Source: CAYWJT01 sp964458655 (GTDB lineage Bacteria > Acidobacteriota > Aminicenantia > Aminicenantales > Saccharicenantaceae). From it: a DNA stretch of 64,000 nucleotides. The DNA is taken from contig CAYWJT010000001.1 in assembly GCA_964458655.1 (NCBI GenBank), positions 62,001 to 126,000 of the forward strand, in the 5' to 3' direction. The notes below the pieces were generated by a model. It worked only from the letters and a program-made list of their open reading frames with translations. It ran no database searches and was not told the origin of the DNA. A program made the translations under genes and the position numbers. This document shows positions 52,984 through 60,789 of the stretch, in pieces (the first letter of the stretch is position 1; every line of letters starts with the position of its first letter).

Positions 52984-54779
52984 GTGAGAAAGAGGCTAAA
53001 GGTGAAAGCCATCCAGGACAGGATTTGCTGGCGAACCGCCGCGGTCATGCTGCCGATAGCCCTTCTTTTCCTGGTCGAAAGCCTGGTCGTCAAGGCTTTG
53101 ATGCTCAGCCATGCGGGTTCTTTGTCCGGAATCCTTGATATCCTGAAAGCGGCCAGGCAAGAGATGCTCTGGGTCGCGGTCGTCGGCTTCTTCCTCCTGC
53201 TGTTGGCTTCAGTCGGCAGGCGGTCCGCGCGCAGGTGGTTGTCCTTGCTGTTTGCGGGCGTAGTCATAGCCGCCCTGCTGGCGTTGATAGGCCATTTCGT
53301 GCTCTTCCTGACCACAGGGATCGGGATCACGCCCGAGTATCTTCGCAATTGGCTGCGCAACCCCTCNNNNNNNNNNNNNNNNNNNNNNNNNNNNNNNNNN
53401 NNNNNNNNNNNNNNNNNNNNNNNNNNNNNNNNNNNNNNNNNNNNNNNNNNNNNNNNNNNNNNNNNNCCCTGCTTCCGCCCCTCGGGAATGTCAATCAGGC
53501 CATAAACCAGCTGCCGGTGGTCGAGCTTGTGCGCGGATTCCTGCCTGAAAGCGAGCCGGAAGCGGTCCCGGTCGAGATCAGCCCGGAAGAGCGCCTGGAC
53601 GCGCCGCTCGAACTCGAGCTTAGGCCGGACGCAAAAAGGCCTAATTTCGTTTTGATCCTGTTCGAGTCTTTGAGTTGGAAATACTGCGACATTTTCCGGC
53701 CCGGACTGGGCACGACGCCGTTCCTGAAAGAGCTGGGAGAGCGGGGGCTCGTGACGGAGCGGCTCTACACGGTCGTCCCGCACACGACCAAGGCCCTCGT
53801 TTCGATCCTGGGCGGGATCTATCCGTATCTCGAGCCGGCCGTGCTGGAGGCGGTGCCCGGCATCCTGCCCGAAAGGACTTTGCCCCATTTGCTCCGCCGG
53901 GCGGGATACAGAACGGCTTTCTTTCAGACGGCCAACAACTACGAAGAAAGGCCGGCCGTCGTCGCCAACCTCGGCTTCGAGACCTTCAAGGGCCTGTTCG
54001 ACATGCCGCAGGACGGCTTTTCTTACGTCAATTATTTCGGCAAGGAAGAAATGATGATGCTCGGCCCCAGCCTGGCCTGGGTCGACGAGAACCGGAGCCA
54101 GCCTTTCTTCCTGACGTATCTGACATTGAGCACACATCACCATTACGGCGTTCCGCCGGAATTCCCGGTCAAGGATTACGGCACAGGCAACCCGATCCTC
54201 AACGAGTACCTGAACGCCGTCAGATACACGGACGGGTTCATCGAAAAGGTGGTCCGGGAATTCGAGCGTCGCGGACTTTTGGAAAATACGGTCTTCATAA
54301 TACTCGGCGACCACGGCGAGTCATTCGACGAGCACCTGGCCGACGGGCATAATTATGTCATGTGGGAAGAGGGCCTGAGGATACCCGGGATAATCTACGC
54401 ACCGGGCCTGATCAAGGGGCCGGGCAGGATCGAGGGTTTCAGGTCGGTCCTTGATATCACTCCCACCGTTTGCGAAATGGCCGGGCTCGAAGTCAAGCGG
54501 GGGCGGTTCGTGGGGGCTTCCTTGTTCAGCCCTCCGGACGAGCAAAGGAAGCTGTACTTCTCAGGCTGGTCAAGGGCAAGGGCCATGGCCGTCAGAGAAG
54601 GGAAAACCAAGTATATCTTCTGGGGCCTGCAGAAGGACCTGGAGATCTATGACGATGTCGCCGACCCTTTGGAGCAAAGGAACCTCGCTGATAAAACCGG
54701 GAAAACCATGGCGATCAAGGAGAAATATTACGCCGACGCTTCCCGCTGGGCTGACGTCGTCGACGCCCAGTACTACTAA
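52984..54779 (+). CDS. LTA-synthase-like sulfatase, copy 1 (interrupted by assembly gap)
   Basis: One gene broken by 100 N at 53367-53466. The N-terminal part has four or five predicted helices (from FLVESLVVKALML). The sulfatase domain has RPNFVLILFESLSWK, the catalytic Thr in VVPHTTKALVSILGG, FFQTANNYEERPAVVANLG and IILGDHGESFDEHL (metal Asp-His). Frames on the two sides of the gap differ, so the real gap is not 100 bp; alignment with the copy at 60790 suggests about 200 nt (68 residues) are missing. It starts at GTG 52984. Related enzymes transfer phosphoglycerol or phosphoethanolamine to envelope polymers; the acceptor here is unknown. Confidence 0.82.
53367..53466. other. Assembly gap (100 N) inside the sulfatase gene
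   Basis: Unlike the gap at 25851, the flanks do not repeat each other, so real sequence is missing. Confidence 0.95.
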
Positions 54780-54806
54780 TGGAGGACGGGATGCGAAGAT
54801 AGGAAG

Positions 54807-55247
54807 ATGGTCCCCGCCAAGCTATTGCGCAGGCTCGAGGCGTCTTTCAGCGGCCTTCTGTCCATTCACGGTTTCGAATTCTTCCCTGAAGAGGTACAGC
54901 AGGGCAGGGCTGTCTGGCTCAGGATCGGCATAAAATGCGAAAGGATCATAAAAAAGCCGTTGCGCCTCGTCGTGTCGCTGAAGCCCGAGGACGCCGGGAC
55001 GAACGAGATGCGGCTGACTCTCTCGCCCAGGGTGCCCCTGGAGAGGTTGAAGGCGGGCGAGTACTCAACGGCCGAAGTCTTCATCTCCATTCCCGCCGAA
55101 TGGCCGGTCGGGAAGGCCGAAGTATATTTCGGCGTCCTTGATGAAAAAACAGGCGAATATATGCCTGAAACCGGAATTCATGGTCCCGGTTCGAAGGGTA
55201 AAGGTCTCGTCCGGCTCAGCGGCATCATGGTCCATGAGGCCGAATAG
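54807..55247 (+). CDS. Hypothetical protein following the sulfatase
   Basis: A 146-residue protein without signal peptide, not recognised. It alternates beta-strands (VWLRIGIKCERIIKKPLRLV, EMRLTLSPRVPLERLKAGEY, STAEVFISIPAEWPVGKAEV, YFGVLDEKTGEYMPETG), fitting a small Ig- or C2-like sandwich. It starts 27 nt after the sulfatase stop and reads in the same direction, so it may be co-transcribed and act with the sulfatase or on the polymer. No such partner follows the second sulfatase copy. Confidence 0.7.
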   Translation: MVPAKLLRRLEASFSGLLSIHGFEFFPEEVQQGRAVWLRIGIKCERIIKKPLRLVVSLKPEDAGTNEMRLTLSPRVPLERLKAGEYSTAEVFISIPAEWPVGKAEVYFGVLDEKTGEYMPETGIHGPGSKGKGLVRLSGIMVHEAE

Positions 55248-55284
55248 CCTTCGCCGGGGCTCAGCCTGAGGTTGAAGCCCGCGC

Positions 55285-56751
55285 TCAAGATTGCTCGTGG
55301 TAGCTGTCTTCCACGTTGACGTCCCAGATTCGGAAGGACCCGCCAGTGATGTTCCGCACGGCGTAGAGCGCGGTCAGCATCGAATGGTCCATGTTGTTGT
55401 AGCGATGGAGGCCGTTGCGGCCGACGGTCTGGAGATTCGTTATCGACGATAAGTAATCCCTGATCGTCCCGATATTCTCCTTATATCCCGGGTCGTAGAC
55501 CGGGTAGCTTTTGGGCGACCTCAGCACGACCCCGTCCACGAAATTCTCGGGCGAGGCGAAATCGAGTTCGGCGGCTTCCCGGAGGCCGAGAGCGATCAAC
55601 TCGCCGTCCGGCCTGCTCCAGAGCGAGTCCCCTTCGTTGCAGAAGTACTCCAGGCCCAGGGTGCTCAGATCCGGGTCCGGCACCATGTCGGGGCTCCACT
55701 TCTTGAAATTCTGCATCCTGCCTGCCAGCACTTCCGGGTCGTGGATGTAGATCCAGTTGTCGGGGAAGAGCGAGTGCTGCCTCAGTATCAAGCCCACCGT
55801 CAGAAAACCCCTGTACTTGAGGTCGCGGGCGGCCCTGACCACTTCATCCGGCGGCCTGGGCTCGAGCATGTCCACGAGCGCCTTCAAGGGCAGACTCGAT
55901 ATATAATGGGCAGCCTCGATTTCTTCCAGGGCGCCGTCGGTCCGGACCGAGATCGAGTGCACTTTGCTCCCTTCCAGCTTGACCCTTACGACCTCCGCGC
56001 CTGTGCGGACGACACCTTCTTGCCTTTCGATGAGCTTCCTCATCTCGGCCCACATCTGGCCGGGTCCGCGCCGGGGATAGTGGAATTCGTCGATGAGCGT
56101 GGTCAACGAGCCCTTCCTGCCGAGGCCGAGGCTGTCGAGAACGGCCTTGCCCAGCGAAAGGCTCTTTATCCGCTGGGCCGCCCAATCGGCCTGGATTTCG
56201 CCGCAGGGTATGCCCCAGACTTTTTCCGTGTAAGTCTTGAAAAAGATTTCGAACAGGCGTCTGCCGAAGCGGTTTACAACCCACTTTTCGAAGTTCGAGG
56301 GGGCCTTGAAGGGGCGGAGTCGCGCGGTCAGATAGCTGATCATGACCCGGCCTGATTCCAGCAGCCCAAGGTTGGACAGGGCGTTCAGCGGCTTCAGGGG
56401 ATAATAGAAAAACTTCCTCTTATAGTAGATCCTGGAGAGACGCGGCCTTTTCAGAAGCTCGCCGCCGAGGACATCCTTCCAGATCCTTTCCACTTCCGGG
56501 AACTTGGTGAAGAACCTGTGGCCGCCGAGGTCGAAGAGGCAGCCTTTGTAATTGAAGGTCCTGGCGATGCCTCCGATGTCGCTCGAGGCTTCGAGGACGA
56601 CGGGGCGGAAGCCGACCCGGACGGCTTCCAGGCCGGCCGTCAGCCCCGCGGGCCCGGCGCCGAGAACGGCGATATCCGCCGGAAGCGGGCTTCTGTGAGT
56701 ATCTTGCATTCGACCTCGAGTCTTCAGCCCGGCCAGGGAGAGGAGAGACAT
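55285..56751 (-). CDS. FAD-dependent UDP-galactopyranose-mutase-like oxidoreductase
   Basis: A 488-residue flavoprotein of the protoporphyrinogen-oxidase/UGM superfamily. The FAD motif is IAVLGAGPAGLTAGLEAVRV, followed by VLEASSDIGGIARTFNY and LFDLGGHRFFTKFPEV. TYTEKVWGIPCGEIQADWAA and NNMDHSMLTALYAVRNITGG are typical of the polysaccharide-associated branch. These proteins occur with surface-sugar genes and may rearrange or oxidise a nucleotide sugar. A second ATG 14 codons in is possible. It follows the GT39-like gene by 30 nt. Confidence 0.82.
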   Translation of the reverse strand: MSLLSLAGLKTRGRMQDTHRSPLPADIAVLGAGPAGLTAGLEAVRVGFRPVVLEASSDIGGIARTFNYKGCLFDLGGHRFFTKFPEVERIWKDVLGGELLKRPRLSRIYYKRKFFYYPLKPLNALSNLGLLESGRVMISYLTARLRPFKAPSNFEKWVVNRFGRRLFEIFFKTYTEKVWGIPCGEIQADWAAQRIKSLSLGKAVLDSLGLGRKGSLTTLIDEFHYPRRGPGQMWAEMRKLIERQEGVVRTGAEVVRVKLEGSKVHSISVRTDGALEEIEAAHYISSLPLKALVDMLEPRPPDEVVRAARDLKYRGFLTVGLILRQHSLFPDNWIYIHDPEVLAGRMQNFKKWSPDMVPDPDLSTLGLEYFCNEGDSLWSRPDGELIALGLREAAELDFASPENFVDGVVLRSPKSYPVYDPGYKENIGTIRDYLSSITNLQTVGRNGLHRYNNMDHSMLTALYAVRNITGGSFRIWDVNVEDSYHEQS

Positions 56752-56781
56752 ATTGGTTCGAAAGCCATGTATGAAATCTTC

Positions 56782-58743
56782 CTAGAATCCCTTTTCCGGG
56801 ATGACACGATTGACATCCATTGCCCGCTTGCTGTTGAGACGGTTTAAGATGCGCGCGGCTCCGCGCCCGTCTCCCAGCCTCGTATAAAGCGCCGCGAGCT
56901 CGCCGAGAAGCTGGTACCTGAATTCCGGGACTGTCTCGAGCTGCAGGGCGGCCTCGAGCAGGAAGGCGGCCGACCTGTAATCCCTGTCGCGTCTGAGTCT
57001 GCGGCTCTCGTCGGCCAGCGCCGCGGCGTCAATCTCCAGCAGGTTCCTGCTGGAGAGAAAAAGACGCAGGGATTCCTTGAAGGGTTCAGAATAGAGCGTG
57101 AAGACCTCTTCAGGGCTGCCCACGAAATCCACCGCTTCCCGGCGTCCGCCTGTTTCCGGGATGATCGGGCTCCCGAATGTTACGACCTGTGCCTCCTTCC
57201 GCAAGGGGATGAGCAGCGCTCTCTTCCAAGTTCCCCAATAAAGATACAGAGCCCTTTCCGGGAAGCAGTCGAACAATGCCCCGTCTTTCAGGCCGACGTC
57301 GTTGGCGAATATCAGTCTGCCTTCCAGAAAAGGGTCGTTTTGAACGAAGGCCACCCCCCAACCGCCGGCGCGGAAGGCCAGCCTTTGTTGAGCCAGGGGT
57401 TTCACGATCACGAGGGCGTTTCCCTCTATCAGGTCTTTTTGCCGGATCGCCTTCGAGAACGACCTGGACGATTCCGCCGGAACCCAGCCTATCAGCCGTC
57501 CTCCGGCCCTCGGCCCGACCTCGCCCGGCAGTCGTATCAAAAACGCGTAGAGAACAAGAATAGTCAGGAGTCCGGCCGCCGCGGCCTTAAGGTTTACGCG
57601 TCGGCTCATGCGGCTCGGCAAAGACAGCAAGAGGTCGGAACAGAGGACCATTCCGGCCGCTGTCAGGAGCACGAGGTCGGGCACGGCGACGAAGAACATG
57701 CGGGCTCCAAACTGGACGGAAGTTCCCCAGTATGGGGTGAGCCCTATGCTCAGGCTCAGGAAACTTGCCAGGAGCAACAGCACGGTTCCCCTGTCCGATC
57801 GTCTGATCGGTCGGAGAACCAGGGGGAACAGGAAGATAAGGGAAGATAGGGGCCAGCCGAACAGGAAGTCGTTTATGGCCTTGTAATTTTCAGCGAGCAG
57901 CATCAATCCTTTGTCGGGCGTATGAGGGATGCCGGTGTAGCCGGTCTTGCCGAAACCGATGCCGTGTTCCGGTCCGTATCTGACGATGTGTCCCGTGAGG
58001 AAGGGGTTGCCGTTCGTGAGTTGATTGTAGAGGAGAAAGGCGGCCGCGAAGAGGCCGAGAAAGACAACCAGTCCCGCCGCGTTCTTCAGTCGGGGACGGA
58101 AAGACTTCAGGAGGGCGATCCCGTAAAAGACAAAGAACGGCAGGCCGGCCAGAATGGTCTCGTAAGGACGGATCAGGACGGCCATGCCGAAAGAGGCTCC
58201 GGCGGCCGCGCCGTTCGAGAACGAAGGCGTTCGAACCGACTTGATGATGAAGAGCATGAAGAGCGCGAAAAAGAACATGTTGGTCGTGTGCGACATCATC
58301 GTGGCCGACATGACGATGAGCCAGATGGAAAAGGCGCCGAGGGCCGCGGCGAGAAGGCCTTCGCGCCTGCCGAAAAGCTCCAGGCCGAGAAGATAAAAGA
58401 CCACGACGGAGAGGGCGGCGAAGAGCGGGTTTATGAGCCAGGGGTCGCCCGCGACAACCCATGGCACGAGGAGAAGCGGGAAGCCCGGAGGATACTGGCT
58501 GTACCAGCGGCCGTTGTTGATGATGTGCGGGAAGTCGAAAGCTTCTTTCGCGCACGGGGACGGCGCGTAGAGATGCCCCGAAGCGAACAATTTCGCCTGA
58601 AACAGGTAGCCGAACTCGTCGTTTATGTGCGGCGAGCGGTGGAAGATGAAGACCGACCCCAGGATGGAAGCGACCAGGACGAAAAGCGCGCAGATAAGCA
58701 CCAGGGGCGGAATAGAACGAAAGCGCGCCGTTTCACTTCCCAT
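56782..58743 (-). CDS. GT39/ArnT-like membrane glycosyltransferase with TPR-like tail
   Basis: A 653-residue protein with about eleven helices in residues 10-410. The first periplasmic loop HRSPHINDEFGYLFQAKLFA carries the Asp-Glu pair expected of GT-C enzymes using lipid-linked sugars, and the next is NNGRWYSQYPPGFPLLLVPW. The C-terminal ~240 residues are soluble and end in two TPR-like helical repeats (RDYRSAAFLLEAALQLETVP, LGELAALYTRLGDGRGAARI). It probably glycosylates a protein or envelope glycan. Promoter TTGCAA-N17-TAAGAT lies immediately upstream. Confidence 0.8.
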   Translation of the reverse strand: MGSETARFRSIPPLVLICALFVLVASILGSVFIFHRSPHINDEFGYLFQAKLFASGHLYAPSPCAKEAFDFPHIINNGRWYSQYPPGFPLLLVPWVVAGDPWLINPLFAALSVVVFYLLGLELFGRREGLLAAALGAFSIWLIVMSATMMSHTTNMFFFALFMLFIIKSVRTPSFSNGAAAGASFGMAVLIRPYETILAGLPFFVFYGIALLKSFRPRLKNAAGLVVFLGLFAAAFLLYNQLTNGNPFLTGHIVRYGPEHGIGFGKTGYTGIPHTPDKGLMLLAENYKAINDFLFGWPLSSLIFLFPLVLRPIRRSDRGTVLLLLASFLSLSIGLTPYWGTSVQFGARMFFVAVPDLVLLTAAGMVLCSDLLLSLPSRMSRRVNLKAAAAGLLTILVLYAFLIRLPGEVGPRAGGRLIGWVPAESSRSFSKAIRQKDLIEGNALVIVKPLAQQRLAFRAGGWGVAFVQNDPFLEGRLIFANDVGLKDGALFDCFPERALYLYWGTWKRALLIPLRKEAQVVTFGSPIIPETGGRREAVDFVGSPEEVFTLYSEPFKESLRLFLSSRNLLEIDAAALADESRRLRRDRDYRSAAFLLEAALQLETVPEFRYQLLGELAALYTRLGDGRGAARILNRLNSKRAMDVNRVIPEKGF

Positions 58744-58751
58744 CGAGGCCT

Positions 58752-58780
58752 ATCTTAATTCCGGCCGGGCGCCTTTGCAA
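58752..58780 (-). promoter_or_regulatory. Promoter of the GT39-like operon, near-leaderless
   Basis: Minus strand TTGCAA (58780-58775), 17 nt, TAAGAT (58757-58752), 8 nt before the ATG at 58743. Confidence 0.55.
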
Positions 58781-58818
58781 GGAAGACGCGGCCTGCGACC
58801 GGCGTCCGCCCGGGTTTT

Positions 58819-60456
58819 TCACCTCTTTTCCCGCGCCGGCTTGAGCAGCAGGTCCTGGAAGTCGAAGCTGAAGTCGGTGTCGGGCGAGACCGCCTGCATC
58901 CTGGCCTCGGCCACGTTCCCGGCCGGGTCGAGCGCGAACGTCACGTAGGCGTCGGCCCGCAGCTCCCGGTCGCGCCAGCGGGCGATGAAGGTGTCGTACT
59001 GCCAGTGCTCGAGGTCGCCCACGAGCGAGGGCGTGTGGGTGAACCGCATGACCAGCCGCCCGTCCTCAAGCTTGACCTCGATGTCGCCGTACCAAGCGTC
59101 GCGGTAGAGGCCGGCGTATCTCTCGAGGGCAAGCGAAGGCTTCGAGTTCGCGTCCCTGGCCGCGGCCGCCTTTTTCAGGGCCTCGGCGGTCCGGGCGGCA
59201 GCCCGCGCCGTGACCTTCAGGTAAGCGTCCACCCAGTCGGTCTTGGGAGCTGTCAGATAATGGTCGACGATGTGATAGGTCAGCGCGGCGAAGGCCTCGG
59301 TCGATTCCTGGTTCGTCAGGACCGTGACGCCCAGCCCTGCCTCCGGCATGAGCCAGACCTGCGACACGTAGCCGGGCAGGCCGCCAGTGTGAGTCGCCAC
59401 CTTGAGGCCGCGGTAGTCCCTAAGCCTCAGCCCGAGGCCGTAGCCGTTGAAATTCATGCGGGCCGCGGCCAGCTCCGGCGCCGGCTCGCCGAACGGTATG
59501 GGCGTCACTATGGTCATGAGCTCCCGGACGGTCCTCGGCGAGACCAGCTGCTTGCCGTCGGCGAGCTTGCCGCCGCCGAGCAGGACCAGCATCCACTTGG
59601 CCATGTCTTCGGCAGAGGAATTGATGCCGCCGGCCGGGTTGACGCTGTCGCTCAGGAAGGGCCTGACCGGCCTGACGACGCCCTCGATGCTCGCGTGCGG
59701 CGCCGCCACGTTCCCGCCCGCCGCGGCCGCCGAGTGGAGCACGCTGCTCCCCGTCATGCCGACCCGTTCCAGGATGCGTTCGCGGACGAAATCCTCCCAG
59801 GTCCGGCCGGACACTTTCTCGATCACCTCGCCCGCCACCTGGTAAAGGACGTTGTCGTAAGCGTAAGCGCTCCGGAAGGACGTAGCCGGCTTGATGTAGC
59901 GCAGCCGGCGCACGATTTCCTTGCGGCTGTAGTCGGACTCAGGCCACCAGAGCAGGTCGCCCGCGCCCAGCCCGAGGCCGCTCCTGTGCACCAGCAGGTC
60001 GCGCACCGAAAGCTCCCGCGTGACGTAAGGGTCGTACATCATGAAATCCGGCAGGTAATCGACCACCGGCGCCTCCCAGGAGGCGATCTTGCCCTCCTCG
60101 ATGAGTATGCCCAGGGCCGTGGCCGTGAAGACCTTGGTGTTGGAGGCGATGCCGAACAGGGTCCGGCCGTCCACCGGGTCCGGCGCGCCCAGCCTGCGCA
60201 GGCCGTAGCCTTTGGCCACCAAGACCCGGCCGTCCTTGACTATGGCCAGCCCGAGCCCGGGAACCTCGAACGCCTTCATGACCCTGGCCACCTCGGCGTC
60301 GAGGCCCGGCGGCAGGCTGGGCCTTGCGGTCCCCCCCGTCCCGGTCTGTTGCGCCGCCACGGCGGGTATCGCGGCTGCTATCGCGGCTGCGATGAGCGCG
60401 ACCGCTGTGATGCGTAGAACCGGTTCAAGAAAACGCCTTGTCGCTCGTATCACCAT
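58819..60456 (-). CDS. Serine hydrolase, beta-lactamase/EstB family
   Basis: A 545-residue exported protein (signal peptide ~1-36). The active-site Ser105-Lys108 pair is in FGIASNTKVFTATALG and the second motif is YAYDNVLYQVAGEV (YxN). The third (HxG) is probably THTGGLPGYVSQV. A C-terminal ~130-residue beta-rich domain (DUF3471-like, AGLYRDAWYGDIEVKLEDGR) is usual in peptidase-like members. Probable D-aminopeptidase or esterase, acting on peptidoglycan peptides or small esters; a true antibiotic resistance role is unlikely. ATG 60456 has AAGGAGG, better than a GTG two codons earlier. Confidence 0.88.
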   Translation of the reverse strand: MVIRATRRFLEPVLRITAVALIAAAIAAAIPAVAAQQTGTGGTARPSLPPGLDAEVARVMKAFEVPGLGLAIVKDGRVLVAKGYGLRRLGAPDPVDGRTLFGIASNTKVFTATALGILIEEGKIASWEAPVVDYLPDFMMYDPYVTRELSVRDLLVHRSGLGLGAGDLLWWPESDYSRKEIVRRLRYIKPATSFRSAYAYDNVLYQVAGEVIEKVSGRTWEDFVRERILERVGMTGSSVLHSAAAAGGNVAAPHASIEGVVRPVRPFLSDSVNPAGGINSSAEDMAKWMLVLLGGGKLADGKQLVSPRTVRELMTIVTPIPFGEPAPELAAARMNFNGYGLGLRLRDYRGLKVATHTGGLPGYVSQVWLMPEAGLGVTVLTNQESTEAFAALTYHIVDHYLTAPKTDWVDAYLKVTARAAARTAEALKKAAAARDANSKPSLALERYAGLYRDAWYGDIEVKLEDGRLVMRFTHTPSLVGDLEHWQYDTFIARWRDRELRADAYVTFALDPAGNVAEARMQAVSPDTDFSFDFQDLLLKPAREKR

Positions 60457-60522
60457 CGCCACCTCCTTGAAGGCCGGGATATTGAAGCCCTGACGTCCGA
60501 AAGCCGCCAGGCACTTGAGTTC

Positions 60523-60551
60523 CTTATACTATCGACGCCGCTCCGGTTCAA
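60523..60551 (-). promoter_or_regulatory. Promoter of the serine hydrolase
   Basis: Minus strand TTGAAC (60551-60546), 17 nt, TATAAG (60528-60523), with a conventional ~60-nt leader and Shine-Dalgarno site. Confidence 0.5.
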
Positions 60552-60563
60552 GACGACCGGCCG

Positions 60564-60636
60564 CTTCATGCCCTCCTCCTAAGAGGGGACATTTTAGCTC
60601 GGCAGCAAAGGGGGACATTATTGCTTGGCTATCACA
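60564..60636 (-). mobile_element. Orphan left end of the IS1202-like element
   Basis: 73 bp identical to 21891-21963 of the IS element except for one base, in opposite orientation. It covers the left terminal repeat and the first two codons of the transposase, then stops. No right end or transposase is present within the window nearby. Confidence 0.9.
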
Positions 60637-60652
60637 AGAAAGCATGGAAGTC

Positions 60653-60681
60653 TTTACGAATCAATCATTTTGTGGGATTAT
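60653..60681 (+). promoter_or_regulatory. Possible promoter of sulfatase copy 2
   Basis: TTTACG (60653-60658), 17 nt, GATTAT (60676-60681), in an AT-rich patch just outside the orphan IS end. Weak match. Confidence 0.35.
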
Positions 60682-60789
60682 ATAGCCTTGTGGCCGGGCG
60701 TCTCCAAGGCCGGGCCCGGGGAAAAGGACGGGTTCCCCAGGTGGGCTCCGGAGGACAGGACCCCCAAGGCCGTAAAAAGGACAGGCAAG

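Noticed and set aside
60625..60789. Extended N-terminus of sulfatase copy 2
   Set aside because: It starts with TTG inside the IS remnant, has no ribosome site, and its paralogue begins close to the first helix.
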